Source of the DNA: Desulfosoma sp.
GTDB taxonomy: Bacteria > Desulfobacterota > Syntrophobacteria > Syntrophobacterales > DSM-9756
DNA: 64,000 nucleotides
Reading direction: 5' to 3'
Assembly: GCA_037481875.1 (NCBI GenBank)
Contig: JBBFKY010000013.1
Span: 24,888-88,887, forward strand
Position 1 is the stretch's first letter, and each line of letters starts with the position of its first letter. A program made the translations under genes and the position numbers. Positions 27,197 through 38,461 of the stretch are shown here, one piece after another. The notes below the pieces were generated by a model. The model searched no databases, was not told where the DNA came from, and worked only from the letters and a program-made list of their open reading frames with translations.

Positions 27197-29185
27197 TCAG
27201 GCGCCTACCCGTTCCACCACATTCAAAGCCGTAGCCACCACGTTTTCAACGTTGAAACCCAATTGTTTCATGAGCAAGGATCCAGGAGCCGAAGCTCCGA
27301 AACGGTCCAACCCGATGACAGCCCCGTAAGATCCAACCCATCGATGCCAGCCCATGGAAGATCCTGCCTCCACAGCGCATCGTGCAAGAATTTCGGGAGG
27401 CAGGACAGCGTTTCGGTATTCCTCCTCTTGCCGTTCAAAAATTTCCCAAGAGGGCATAGAAACCACGCGGGTTGGAATCCCTTTTTCGTGTTCCAGAACC
27501 TTTTGGGCTTGGAGAGCCAGATGGATTTCGGAGCCCGTGGCGATAAGGATGAGGCGGGGAGGTATGGCACTTTCCGAGAGCACATAGGCCCCTCTGGAGA
27601 CACCTTCAAAGATCTTGGCGCGGTCAAGATCCAAAATTGGCACATTTTGGCGTGTCAGAGCCAAGGCCGCAGGACCGTCCGTTTCCAGAGCGATCTTCCA
27701 GGCCGCTGCCGTTTCGTTGGCATCCCCGGGACGAAGGACCGTCAGGTTGGGAATGGCTCGAAGGGAAGCCAAATGTTCCACAGGCTGATGAGTGGGGCCG
27801 TCTTCGCCGACCCCGATGCTATCGTGAGTGAAAATGTAAATCACTTTGGTTTTCATGAGTGCCGCCAGACGAATGGCCGGGCGCATGTAATCGGCGAAAA
27901 CAAGGAAAGTTCCCCCGTAGGGACGCACGCCGCCGTGCAGGGCCATGCCGTTAAGAATGGCGCCCATGGCATGTTCTCTTACGCCGAAATGCAGATTGCG
28001 GTCACCTCCCTGAGCCAGAAACGTCTTGTTGGACGGAGCCAGATCGGCGGATCCCCCCATGAGGTTTGTCACGGTTTGAGCCAATGCATTGAGAACGATA
28101 CCGGAAGCATTGCGGGTCGCCATAGACCCTTTCGAAGCATCGAAGGTGGGAAGCGATTTTTCCCAGCCTTGCGGCAGTGTTCCGGAAAGATAGTTGTTCA
28201 GAAGAGTGGCTTCTTCGGGATAGGTTTCGGTATAGCGGGCTAAAAGAGCGTGCCATTGTTCTTGGAGCCTTTGTCCTTCAGGAACAGCCCTTCGCATGCT
28301 TTCACGAACATCTTCAGGCACGTGAAACGGTTGATCCGCAGGCCATCCGTAGCATTCCTTGGTCTTTTGCGCAGCCTCAGGACCTAAGGGTTCGCCGTGG
28401 CAGGCGGGATTGTTTTCTTTGGGACTGCCGTAGCCGATGAGAGTCCGGACGGCGATCAGGGAAGGACGATCAGCGACGCTTTTGGCCTTTACGATGGCCG
28501 CATCGATCGCTTCCAGATCGTTGCCGTCCGGGACGCGTTCCGTATGCCATCCATAAGCTTGAAAGCGTTGTAGCACGTCCTCCGTAAAGGTTAAGGCCGT
28601 ATCCCCTTCGATGGTGATGTGATTGTCGTCATAGAGGTAAATAAGTTTTCCCAGTTTCCAGTGTCCCGCCAGAGAAGCCGCTTCCGAAGCAACACCTTCC
28701 ATGAGGTCTCCGTCGGAAACCAGCCCATAGGTGTAGTGATCAACAATAGGAAACCCTGGCCGGTTGAACCTTTGGGCCAGCCACTTTTCCGCCAAAGCCA
28801 TGCCGACACCCATGGCAAAGCCTTGACCTAAAGGACCCGTGGTGCATTCAACTCCGGGTGTCAGACCGTATTCGGGATGCCCAGGAGTTTTGCTGTTCCA
28901 TTGGCGGAAATTTTTGAGTTCTTCCAGGCTGAGATCATAGCCCGTCAAATGGAGCAAGGCATAAAGGAGGGCGGATCCGTGTCCTGCGGACAAAATGAAT
29001 CGGTCTCGGTTTGCCCAAAAAGGATTCAAGGGATTATGGCGAAGATGGCGGCTCCACAACACATAGGCCATGGGTGCTGCCCCTAAAGGAAGTCCGGGAT
29101 GGCCCGACTTGGCCTGTTCCACCATATCCACCGCCAAGAGCCGAAGGGTTGTTACGCACCGTTCATCCAGCTTGTCCGCTTGCAT
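27197..29185 (-). CDS. tkt: Transketolase
   Basis: ThDP enzyme of the non-oxidative pentose phosphate pathway, 662 aa (the usual full length). The N-terminal [16 protein letters not shown] and [15 protein letters not shown], the ThDP/metal motif [20 protein letters not shown] and the C-terminal [20 protein letters not shown] (diagnostic for transketolase over DXS) are all present. AAGGAG precedes the ATG. The trans-sulfuration gene follows. The upstream gap on this side is repeat-rich with no visible gene. Confidence 0.96.
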   Translation of the reverse strand: MQADKLDERCVTTLRLLAVDMVEQAKSGHPGLPLGAAPMAYVLWSRHLRHNPLNPFWANRDRFILSAGHGSALLYALLHLTGYDLSLEELKNFRQWNSKTPGHPEYGLTPGVECTTGPLGQGFAMGVGMALAEKWLAQRFNRPGFPIVDHYTYGLVSDGDLMEGVASEAASLAGHWKLGKLIYLYDDNHITIEGDTALTFTEDVLQRFQAYGWHTERVPDGNDLEAIDAAIVKAKSVADRPSLIAVRTLIGYGSPKENNPACHGEPLGPEAAQKTKECYGWPADQPFHVPEDVRESMRRAVPEGQRLQEQWHALLARYTETYPEEATLLNNYLSGTLPQGWEKSLPTFDASKGSMATRNASGIVLNALAQTVTNLMGGSADLAPSNKTFLAQGGDRNLHFGVREHAMGAILNGMALHGGVRPYGGTFLVFADYMRPAIRLAALMKTKVIYIFTHDSIGVGEDGPTHQPVEHLASLRAIPNLTVLRPGDANETAAAWKIALETDGPAALALTRQNVPILDLDRAKIFEGVSRGAYVLSESAIPPRLILIATGSEIHLALQAQKVLEHEKGIPTRVVSMPSWEIFERQEEEYRNAVLPPEILARCAVEAGSSMGWHRWVGSYGAVIGLDRFGASAPGSLLMKQLGFNVENVVATALNVVERVGA

Positions 29186-29398
29186 GTCTTGCTCCTTGTC
29201 GCCACCGATATGCTACCCCGAAATTCCAGACACAGCCCATAAATTCCCCGCACTGGTGCCTCACCTGAAACACAATGTCAAGTCACCACATGAGCATGCC
29301 GCAAAAACAGCAGCCCGTGATCTTTTGCATGGAGGCGGACTGTTTTGTTTGCACTGAAAAAATTGAACATGCCTCAACGCAAAATGCACCCTGATCTT

Positions 29399-29840
29399 TT
29401 ATGGGCAGCCCCACATGTCCGCTTCGGAACCTCCACCCTGTACGGTCCTTCACGTCGGGTTGTGCAGGTTCCCCAACATCCGTAGGGCCGGAACCCGTCT
29501 GTCCGTCCCGTCTTCCGCCACCTACAGTGGGTTTCGGGGCGCACACATCGGTGCGCCCCTACAGAATCGTGTGGTTTCCCCTCGGCATGAACAGATTTTC
29601 GGCCACGCCATGGATTCCTCCTTGGAAACACTCCCTGCGGGGTAAATTCTATGTCAGCCGAGAAACAAACCCCTGTAAGGACGGAACGATGGATTCGTGC
29701 CAGAACCTTAACCCTATATGGTCCTTCTCTTCGGCCTGCGCGAGTTCTCCAACATCCGTAGGGACGGACCCGTATGTCCTTCTCGGAATCCCCTGGTATG
29801 GGTCGGGTCATACGGGTCACACACCGGTGTCCCCTCACCG
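29399..29840. repeat. Cluster of R1 dispersed repeats in the tkt-sensor kinase gap
   Basis: The 826-bp gap 29186-30011 has no supported gene. R1-type elements, some degenerate, appear at about 29480-29512 (CCGTAGGGCCGGAACCCG to TCCGTCCC), 29536-29563 (GGGGCGCACACATCGG to TGCGCCCC), 29756-29786 and 29813-29840. The gap separates the divergent tkt and sensor kinase genes and must hold both promoters, which I could not place. Confidence 0.7.
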
Positions 29841-30011
29841 ATTGGTTTTGGGCGCAAAGTTTCGGGTTGTCCTGCAGTATCAATGCGTCACCGTGAACAT
29901 AAACGACCCCATCGGAATATTGACAACTTTCCGTCACATCAGGCATAAGCGATTTCGCTGTGCGTGTGGCGAAGCTTCCCTGTTTCCCTCCTTCCATCAG
30001 GAGCATGTTCC

Positions 30012-33000
30012 ATGAGGCCGAAGCATCGAGGTCATTGGCCGTTTTCGGCGCAAGGGATCGGTGCAGCCGTCTGTATGCTGTGGGTTCTTCTCATCTTTAT
30101 GGCCCCGACTTCATGGGTGAGGGCGGCTGCTGAAGGGCCCCTGCGCGTCGTTCTCGATGACAATTATCCTCCATATATCTTTCGAAATCCCGAAGGGCGC
30201 CTTCAAGGTATTCTGGTGGACCGTTGGGCTTTGTGGGAAAAGGTTACGGGACGTCCTGTGGAACTTCTGGCCATGGATTGGGCGATAGCGCAGCAGGTGT
30301 TTCGCCAAGGTCAAGCGGATTTGATCGACACGATCTTTCTCACACCCGAACGCGCCGAACACTACTCCTTTGGAAAGCCCTACGCTGAAATTCCTGTGAG
30401 TATCTTTTACCATAAAACCATCTCGGGCCTTGGGGATGTCGAATCCCTCCGAGGTTTTGCCGTCGCGGTGAAGGAAGGTGACGCCTGCATCGAGGTTTTA
30501 CGCGCCAAGGGTGTCACAAACTTGGTTTTATATTCCAGCTACGAAGCCATTGTGCGGGATGCCGCCTCGGGAGCGGTCAAGATTTTTTGTATCGATGATC
30601 CTCCGGCCTATTACTTTATGACCAAATACGGCGTGCTTGAGGATTTCAAGCAAGGCTTCACACTGTATTCTGGCTGGTTTCATCGAGCGGTGCTCAAAGG
30701 CCGAGAAGATGTGCTGCAGGCTGTGGAGCAGGGTTTTGCAGCCCTTTCTCCGAAAACCCTTGAAGACATCGATCGAAAATGGATGGGAACGCCTTTGAAG
30801 TCACGCTTTCCCTGGCGCCTTATTGGATGGATCGTCGGGTCTCTTGGCCTTTTAGTTTTTGTGAGCTTTATGTGGGTGGGACTTTTGAGAGCCCGCGTGC
30901 GCCAAAAGACGCAAGAAATCGCCGCTCTTTTGGAAGAAAGCCGAAAACAACAGGAAATTCTTCGCATCACCTTCAGGAGCATGGCTGAGGGCGTAATCAC
31001 GACGGACAAGGACGGGATGATCCAGGACATGAACCCCTTGGCAGAAAAGCTTACGGGTTGGAATCTCGCTGATGCTCGAGGCCGACCGTGTGCCGAAGTT
31101 TTTCGAATCATTAATGAAAAAACGCGATCACCCGTGGAAAACCCAGTAGCCTTGGTGTTGGAGAAGGGACTGACCGTCGGGCTGGCCAACCACACCTTGC
31201 TTATTGCTCGAGACGGCACAGAACGTCCCATTGCCGACAGCGCAGCTCCTATGGTGGATTCTTCTGGACGCATCCTTGGCTGCGTGCTGGTCTTTCGAGA
31301 CCAGACGGAGGAACGTCGCACCTTGTCCTTGCTTCATGAAACTTTGGAAAAGTATCGACTGACACTCCAATCAGCGTCCATGAGTTCCTGGGAGTGGGAT
31401 GTGCTGAGGCGGCAAGTGGTGCGGGATGCTCTGTGGGCCGAACGCCGAGGACTGGATTCATTAAAGGCTTACATGGATGAAAAAATCTGGTCTGAAGCGG
31501 TGCATCCGGAAGATCGCCCGAAAGTGTTGGCTCGGCTTCGAGAGCACCTGGAAGGGAAAACACCCTATTTTGAAGCGATCTACCGTGTTCGGACCGCCAA
31601 GGGCGACTATGCCTGGATGCTGGACCGTGGCAAAGTGATCGCTTGGGATGAAGCGGGAAAGCCTGCGCGCTTCATTGGTGTTGAAACCGATATCACCGCA
31701 CAAAAAACCATGGAAGCCCGTTTGCGACTGCTGACACGGGCTGTGGAACAAAGTCCCATATCCATCGTCATTACGGATCCATCCGCACAGATTGAATATG
31801 TCAATGAACAGTTTTGTCGGGTCACCGGCTACAGTCCTCAGGAAGTGATCGGCCAAAATCCGAGAATTCTAAAGTCCGGACAAACCCCTCAAGAAACCTA
31901 CGAGGCTCTCTGGAAAACACTGAGCCGAGGCCAAGTATGGCGAGGAGTGTTTTGTAATCGAAAGAAAGATGGCACGCTTTTTTGGGAAGATGCCGTGATT
32001 TGTCCCATTGTGGATGACAGAGGGCATATCAGTCATTACCTGGGCATGAAGCGCGATATCACGGCGGAACGGCAATTGGAAGATCAACTGGCTCAGGCGC
32101 AAAAACTGGAATCGGTGGGGCGTTTGGCTGGAGGCGTCGCCCATGATTTTAACAACGCATTACAGATCATTATGGGGTATGCCGAGGTGGCCTTGGGTTT
32201 TGTGGATTCCAAGGATCGCGTGCACCGGATGCTTAACGAAATCCACAAGGCCGCACAAAGGTCGGCCGGCGTGGTACGACAACTGCTCACCTTTGCGCGC
32301 AAGGACGTCATTCGCCCCGTGCCCTTGAACCTGAACGACCATCTGGCGGAAACCCATCGCATGCTTCAAAGGCTTATCGGCGAAGAGATTGTTTTGGAAA
32401 TGCGACCCGGACGTGACTTGTGGCCGATTCTTTTGGACCCTTCCCAGGCGGATCAAATGGTGGCGAATCTGGTGATCAATGCCCGGGATGCCATCGATCG
32501 CACTGGCAGAATCACCCTGCAAACGGAAAACGTCACCTTGGATGGAAGCCAAAAGGCGGGCCCTGTCTTCATTCCCAAAGGCCAGTATGTACGACTGACG
32601 GTGATGGATACCGGATGCGGCATGGATGCTCAGACGCTGGAACGCATCTTCGAGCCCTTTTTTACGACAAAGGAAGTGGGCAAGGGCACAGGGTTGGGAT
32701 TGTCCACGGTGTACGGCATTGTGAAGCAAAACAGGGGGTGGATCGATGTGACGAGCACACCGGGACGAGGGACACGGTTCGAAATTTACTTTCCTCGCTT
32801 GCTCACGGATGAGGAACGTCAAGCCACGGAGACGGGGCTGTTAAAGGAAGAAGATTTTTACGGGGCTGGAGAAACGGTCCTTTTAGTAGAAGACGAACCC
32901 GTCGTTCTGGAACTGGCTCAGTCGATCCTGGAAAACAGCGGCTATCGTGTCCATGCTTTTCCCAATCCTAGGGCCGCCCTGGCATGGGCGGAAAAAACAC

Positions 33001-33269
33001 GGGACCCTGTGCACCTGTTGTTAACCGATGTGGTCATGCCGGAGATGAGTGGTCGAGAACTTTGGGATCATATGACGAAAACCCATCCCGAAGCGGCCTG
33101 TCTCTTTATGTCCGGTTACACAGCCGATATGCTTCTGCACCGCGGGGTTGGTGCGGAACAATCCTTTTTTATTCACAAACCGTTCACAAGGGAAGCCCTT
33201 CTGTGGAAAATTCGTGAAGTGCTCTACAGCAAACCGGCCCATCTACCGAAACTGGTCGAAAAAGCCTGA
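30012..33269 (+). CDS. Hybrid sensor histidine kinase with periplasmic solute-binding and PAS domains
   Basis: 1085 aa. A signal peptide is followed by an SBP_bac_3-type ligand domain (about residues 42-260; LRVVLDDNYPPYIFRNPEGR), one membrane span (about 268-292), three PAS domains (about 315-440, 443-565, 574-700; the third has TDPSAQIEYVNEQFCRVTGY), a histidine kinase core with phospho-acceptor in GGVAHDFNNALQ (about H711), N- and G-boxes (LVINARDA, DTGCGMD, GKGTGLGLSTV) and a C-terminal receiver with acceptor Asp about 1006 (LLTDVVMPEMSG). The ATG at 30012 follows AGGAG. No response regulator or target gene is adjacent, so it is an orphan; an amino-acid-like ligand is only a family-based guess. 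Confidence 0.9.
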   Translation: MRPKHRGHWPFSAQGIGAAVCMLWVLLIFMAPTSWVRAAAEGPLRVVLDDNYPPYIFRNPEGRLQGILVDRWALWEKVTGRPVELLAMDWAIAQQVFRQGQADLIDTIFLTPERAEHYSFGKPYAEIPVSIFYHKTISGLGDVESLRGFAVAVKEGDACIEVLRAKGVTNLVLYSSYEAIVRDAASGAVKIFCIDDPPAYYFMTKYGVLEDFKQGFTLYSGWFHRAVLKGREDVLQAVEQGFAALSPKTLEDIDRKWMGTPLKSRFPWRLIGWIVGSLGLLVFVSFMWVGLLRARVRQKTQEIAALLEESRKQQEILRITFRSMAEGVITTDKDGMIQDMNPLAEKLTGWNLADARGRPCAEVFRIINEKTRSPVENPVALVLEKGLTVGLANHTLLIARDGTERPIADSAAPMVDSSGRILGCVLVFRDQTEERRTLSLLHETLEKYRLTLQSASMSSWEWDVLRRQVVRDALWAERRGLDSLKAYMDEKIWSEAVHPEDRPKVLARLREHLEGKTPYFEAIYRVRTAKGDYAWMLDRGKVIAWDEAGKPARFIGVETDITAQKTMEARLRLLTRAVEQSPISIVITDPSAQIEYVNEQFCRVTGYSPQEVIGQNPRILKSGQTPQETYEALWKTLSRGQVWRGVFCNRKKDGTLFWEDAVICPIVDDRGHISHYLGMKRDITAERQLEDQLAQAQKLESVGRLAGGVAHDFNNALQIIMGYAEVALGFVDSKDRVHRMLNEIHKAAQRSAGVVRQLLTFARKDVIRPVPLNLNDHLAETHRMLQRLIGEEIVLEMRPGRDLWPILLDPSQADQMVANLVINARDAIDRTGRITLQTENVTLDGSQKAGPVFIPKGQYVRLTVMDTGCGMDAQTLERIFEPFFTTKEVGKGTGLGLSTVYGIVKQNRGWIDVTSTPGRGTRFEIYFPRLLTDEERQATETGLLKEEDFYGAGETVLLVEDEPVVLELAQSILENSGYRVHAFPNPRAALAWAEKTRDPVHLLLTDVVMPEMSGRELWDHMTKTHPEAACLFMSGYTADMLLHRGVGAEQSFFIHKPFTREALLWKIREVLYSKPAHLPKLVEKA

Positions 33270-33526
33270 ACCCAAAGGATCGAAACACCTGATTCCTTTC
33301 CCATCTGCTTTTAATTCAGCTGTTTGAATAAAGAGTTGGGCCATGTGCCACAGCGGCTTGACTCTATTAGAACCCCTGCTTTATAACCCCAAGGGATTTC
33401 GGCCGTGCAGCAAACTTGTCCGTCCCGTTGTCTTCTTTTTGACACCGGAAATGGGGCTTAGAGCGCAGCGCGGTCGATCCCGAGCGGATTATCTTATGGA
33501 ATCCTGGGTGGATAGGGAGAAAGACG

Positions 33527-36500
33527 ATGAATTCGAGCGGAACTGGAAACCCCATGGTCGGATCGGTCCTGGTGGTCGGCGGCGGCGTTGCAGGCATGCA
33601 GTCGGCCTTGGATTTGGCGGAAATGGGCTATTATGTGTACCTGGTGGAAAAAGAACCGTCCATCGGGGGTGCGATGGCCCAATTGGACAAGACGTTTCCT
33701 ACCAATGACTGTGCCATGTGAATTATCTCTCCCAAACTGGTCGAGGTCGGCCGGCATTTAAACATTGAGGTTTTGACCCTGAGTGAAGTGGAAGAACTGA
33801 GCGGGGAGCCTGGAAATTTTCGGGTCAAGGTTCGCCGAAAACCTCGTTTCATCGACCTGGAAAAATGCACGGGCTGTGGAGAATGTGCCCGTGTGTGTCC
33901 CGTGACCCTGAAAAACGAATTCGACATGGGTTTAAGCGAGCGGCGGGCGGCCTATCGCCTTTACCCTCAAGCGGTTCCGGGAGCCTTTGCCATTGAAAAG
34001 CGTGGGACTTCTCCGTGCAAGGCCACCTGTCCCGCCCATATTTCGGTTCAAGGTTATGTGGCCTTGGCGGCCCAGGGGCGGTACCGGGAAGCCTTGGAGC
34101 TGATCAAGAAGGATAATCCTTTGCCGGCTATCTGCGGGCGTGTGTGCCATCATCCCTGTGAGACCGCCTGTATGCGGGGCAAAGTGGATGAGCCGGTGGC
34201 TATTGACTTTATCAAGCGCTACATCGCCGATTTGGATCTCAAGGCGGAAACTCGGTTTGTTCCTGAAATCAAGCAAAAGCGGGAAGAAAAGGTGGCCATT
34301 ATCGGGTCCGGCCCCGCGGGTTTAACCTGCGCCTATTACTTGGCGCAGGAAGGTTACCGGGTCACGGTCTTTGAGAAGCTTCCGGTTCTGGGAGGGATGC
34401 TCACGGTAGGTATTCCCGCCTATAGGCTGCCTCGGGATATCATCGAGGCGGAGATTCAGGTGATTCGTGACATGGGGGTGGAGTTCAAAACCGGAGTGGA
34501 AATCGGGAAGGACTTCACCATCGGGCAGTTGCGCGAGCAGGGTTACAAGGCGTTTTTCATCGGCATCGGAGCCCATGAGTGCAAGAAGCTGGGCATTGAA
34601 GGCGAAGATCTGGAAGGGGTGTATTCCGGGGTTCAGTTCTTGCGGGAAGTGAACCTGGGGAATCGAATCTTTCTTGGGGATCGCGTGGCGGTGGTGGGCG
34701 GCGGCAATGTGGCCATGGACTGTGTCCGCACGGCGCTGCGCACGGGATCCAAGAAACCTTTTATCGTGTATCGGCGCAGTTTGGCGGAAATGCCTGCCAA
34801 TGAGGAAGAGATTGAAGAATGCCATGAGGAAGGCATCGAGATTCTCACCCTGACCAATCCCGTTCGTATCATTGGGGAAAACGGGAAGGTCAAGGCCATC
34901 GAATGCGTGAAGATGGCTCTTGGGGAACCGGATGCGAGCGGTCGTCGTCGGCCTGTAGAAGTGAAGGGGTCCAATTTTATTCTGGAAGTGGACGCGGTCA
35001 TCGCCGCCATCGGGCAGGAGACGGATTGGTCGTGTCTCACGCCGGAATGTGCCTGCTCTTTGAGTGATTGGCGAACCATCAAGGTGGATCCCCTGACCTT
35101 GCAGTCGGACGATCCGGATATTTTTGCCGGAGGTGATGCGGTTACGGGACCACGGACGGTCATTGAAGCCATTGCGGCCGGCAAGGAAGCCGCCGTGTCC
35201 ATGGATCGGTTTTTGCGCGGCGAAGATTTACGTCAAGGGCGAGAAAAGCGCTGGGAAGCGGTCCAGAATGTGCCGACGGAAGGCTATGATCGGATACCTC
35301 GAGAGCGCATGCCTCGCTTGAGCCCCAAGGAGCGCCTTGGAAACTTTAACGAAGTGCAGTTGGGATTCACGGAAGAGCAGGTACGCCGGGAAGCTCAAAG
35401 ATGCTTGGACTGCGGCGTATGTTCGGAATGTTACCGCTGTGTGGATGCCTGTTTGGCCGACGCTGTGGTCCATGAGGATCAAGAACATGTTCAGGAACTT
35501 CAGGTTGGGGCCGTGATTGTGGCTCCCGGTTTTGAACCTTTTGATCCCAGCATTTACGACACGTACGGTTACAAACGATTGCCCAACGTCATGACGGCCA
35601 TGGAATTCGAGCGGCTGCTTTCGGCGTCGGGGCCGACCATGGGCCATGTGGTGCGGCCTTCGGACCACAAGGAACCCAAAAAGATCGCGTGGCTTCAGTG
35701 TGTGGGTTCTCGAGACATTCATCACTGCGACCATGCTTACTGTTCGGCCGTCTGTTGCATGTATGCCGTCAAGGAAGCGGTCATCGCCAAGGAACACATC
35801 GGAAAAGACCTGGATACGGCCATTTTCTTCATGGATATGCGCACCCATGGCAAGGATTTCGAAAGATACTACAACCGGGCAAAGGAAGAACACGGGGTGC
35901 GGTTTATTCGTTCTCGAGTCCATAGCCTGGAAGAAGTGCCGGGTAGTGGCGGTGATGTGGAAGTATCCTACGTCACGGAAGACGGCCGGGTGGTTTCGGA
36001 AGTGTTTGATCTGGTCGTCTTGTCCGTGGGCTTGCAGACCCCTGCGGAGGCGAAGGCTTTGGCCGAGCGATTGCAAGTTCGCCTGAACGATGATCTTTTC
36101 GCCGAACATTCTTCTTTTGATCCTGTGGCGTCTTCCCGACCCGGTGTCTTTGTGTGCGGTGCTTTTCAGGGCCCGAAGGATATTCCTCAATCGGTAATGG
36201 AAGCCAGCGCTGCGGCGGCGGCTGCCGGAAGCCTTTTGGGGGCGGTCCGGGGCACTTTGGTCAAGGAAAAGGAAATTCCGGCGCAGCGTAACGTCTACGG
36301 GGAACCTCCTCGCATCGGGGTTTTTGTGTGCCATTGCGGTATCAACATCAGTGGCGTGGTGGATGTCAGAGCCGTGGCCGAGTACGCCAAGACGTTGCCT
36401 TATGTGGAATATGTCGCGGACAATCTCTACTCCTGTTCCCAGGACACTCAGGAAGTCATGAAAAAGGTTATTCGCGAACACAACCTGAACCGCATTGTGG

Positions 36501-37960
36501 TGGCGGCATGCACTCCTCGGACCCATGAACCCTTGTTTCAGGAAACCATGGCCGATGCGGGTTTGAACAAATACCTGTTTGAAATGGCCAACATTCGAAA
36601 CCAGGATTCCTGGGTGCATGGCATGGATCCGGCCATGGCGACGGAAAAAGCCAAAGATTTGGTACGCATGGCCGTGGCCAAGGTGGCTCTCCTGGAACCT
36701 CTGCCTGAACCGGAACTGGCCGTGACGCGGCGAGCTTTGGTGGTCGGCGGGGGTGTCTCCGGCATGACCGCTGCACTGTCTCTAGCCGATCAGGGGTATC
36801 CTGTGAATTTGGTGGAAAGCGGCCCGCAGCTTGGCGGCCAGGCTCTGAGGCTTCACAAGACGTGGCGTGGGGAGAATATCGGCGCCTACGTGGAGCAGCT
36901 GCGTCAAAGGGTGAACGAACATCCCCTCATCACCGTTCATCTGAATGCGCGTTTGACCGCTGTGGAAGGTTTTGTGGGTAACTTCAAGTCCACGATTCAA
37001 AACGGAGCCGAACCGATCACGGTGGAACACGGTGTGGCCGTCATCGCCACAGGCGGTCGAGAATGGAAACCCAATGAGTACCTCTACGGGCAAGATCCTC
37101 GGGTTTTGACGCATCTGGAGCTGGACGAGAAGCTGCGTACAGACGATGCTGCGCTCACTCAGGCCAGGTCCGTGGTCTTCATTCAGTGTGTGGGAAGTCG
37201 GGAACCGGAGCGGCCTTATTGCAGTCGAGTGTGCTGCACCCACACCATTCAGAGCGCGTTGGAAATTAAAAGGCGTCAACCCGACACCGATGTCTATGTA
37301 CTCTACCGGGATATTCGAAGTTACGGGGAACGAGAAAGGCTCTACCAGGAAGCACGCCGAGCCGGTGTGCTCTTTATTCGTTACTCCTTGGAAGACAAGC
37401 CCAAGGTGGAACAAAACGACGGTGCCTTAAGAGTCACCGTCACAGATCACATTTTACGTCGACCCTTGGTGTTGACGGCCGATCTTATCACGCTGGCCAC
37501 GGCCATACTCCCCAATGCCGACGAATCTTTGGCCCAGTTGTTCAAAGTTCCCATGAACGAAGACGGGTTTTTGATTGAAGCTCATGCCAAGCTGAGGCCT
37601 GTGGATTTTGCCACCGACGGTGTTTTTCTCTGCGGCCTGGCCCATTATCCCAAGCCGTTGGATGAAAGTATCGCCCAGGCTCAAGCGGCGGCGGCTCGAG
37701 CAGCCACGATCTTGGCTCGGGATCGCATCTATTTTCCCGGCACGGTGGCTCGTACCAATCCGTTCCTGTGCAGTGCGTGCGGCACATGCGTGGCCATTTG
37801 TCCTTATTCGGCGCCTCGGTTCAATGAGCGGGGTCTGGCGGAAATCAATCCGGCCCTGTGCAAGGGATGCGGCTTGTGTGTGGCGTCGTGCCGTTCAGGA
37901 GCGATCCAGCTCCAAGGGTTCGATGATGCCCAAATCTTTACCATGATCGACAGCCTGTAA
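33527..37960 (+). CDS. hdrA: HdrA-NfnB-HdrA fusion flavoprotein, predicted selenoprotein (UGA at 33719-33721)
   Basis: Predicted flavin-based electron-bifurcating subunit, 1477 aa if the in-frame UGA at codon 65 is read as selenocysteine. The N-terminal FAD motif [20 protein letters not shown] runs to [19 protein letters not shown]; HdrA proteins normally have cysteine at the U position. Next come a ferredoxin-like [12 protein letters not shown] (about 114), an inserted NfnB/GltD-like module ([20 protein letters not shown] from about 161; dinucleotide motifs [16 protein letters not shown] about 256 and [16 protein letters not shown] about 387), [17 protein letters not shown] (about 626), the HdrA second half ([16 protein letters not shown] about 723), then a whole second HdrA module ([20 protein letters not shown] about 1070, [18 protein letters not shown] about 1220) with two C-terminal 4Fe-4S motifs (about 1415 and 1445). 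The ATG follows AGGGAGAAAG. Reading across the UGA is inference supported by alignment and a SECIS-like hairpin. First gene of the six-gene operon. Confidence 0.85.
33719..33754 (+). promoter_or_regulatory. Selenocysteine UGA codon and SECIS-like hairpin in hdrA
   Basis: The in-frame TGA (33719-33721) replaces the cysteine codon expected after TNDCAM. Fifteen bases later CUGGUC (33737-33742) can pair with GGCCGG (33749-33754), closing a 6-nt loop GAGGUC. A short stem whose apical loop carries GGUC, 15-20 nt after the UGA, is what SelB recognises in E. coli fdhF mRNA. The frame continues uninterrupted for 1412 further codons. Confidence 0.75.
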
Positions 37961-37984
37961 AAGGCGATGCCGGGAGCGAATACG

Positions 37985-38461
37985 ATGAATGCCTGGGAAC
38001 CCAAAATCATAGCGTTTCTTTGCAACTGGTGCTCTTACGGAGCGGCGGATCTGGCCGGTGTAAGCCGGTTGCAGTATCCGGTAAACATTCGAGTGATTCG
38101 CGTGCCGTGCAGCGGCCGAATCAATCCCAAGTTTCTCTTGGCGGCCTTGCGCCATGGTGCCGATGGCGTCTGGGTGTCCGGTTGCCATCCGGGGGATTGC
38201 CATTACATCGAGGGCAACTATTATGCCCGCCGAAAGTTTGCTCTGCTTAAAAATTTCCTGGAGCATACGGGCATCGAACCGGGACGGCTTCATTTTTCAT
38301 GGATTTCTTCGGCGGAGGCTTCCAAGTTTGCCGAGACGGCTCGAGAAGTGGTGGAAGCGGTGCGGGCCGTGGGGCCGGCCAAGCATTTCATCAAAAGGAA
38401 ACCGGAATGGGACGATCTTGAGGCGCCTTTGAAAGCGGCCTGTCAAGTTGAGGTGGCATAG
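37985..38461 (+). CDS. mvhD: MvhD/FlxD-type iron-sulfur electron-transfer subunit
   Basis: 158 aa. Small [2Fe-2S]-type protein that links HdrA to its electron-donating partner in Mvh-Hdr and Flx-Hdr complexes. Family landmarks are the N-terminal FLCNWCSYGAADLAG, RVIRVPCSGRI, and GVWVSGCHPGDCHYIEGNY with its paired cysteines. An in-frame ATG exists at 37967, but the start at 37985 fits the family N-terminus and has GGGAG at a suitable distance. It lies 24 bp after hdrA and its stop abuts the next gene's ATG. Confidence 0.9.
   Translation: MNAWEPKIIAFLCNWCSYGAADLAGVSRLQYPVNIRVIRVPCSGRINPKFLLAALRHGADGVWVSGCHPGDCHYIEGNYYARRKFALLKNFLEHTGIEPGRLHFSWISSAEASKFAETAREVVEAVRAVGPAKHFIKRKPEWDDLEAPLKAACQVEVA

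Noticed and set aside
29264..30011. Open frames over the R1 clusters (about 29283-30015, both strands)
   Set aside because: They are produced by GC-rich palindromic repeats and have no coding-like composition or start sites.
33719..33721. Nonsense mutation or frameshift making hdrA a pseudogene
   Set aside because: The frame stays perfect on both sides, the codon replaces a family-conserved cysteine and a SECIS-like hairpin follows. A second gene of the same operon shows the same features.
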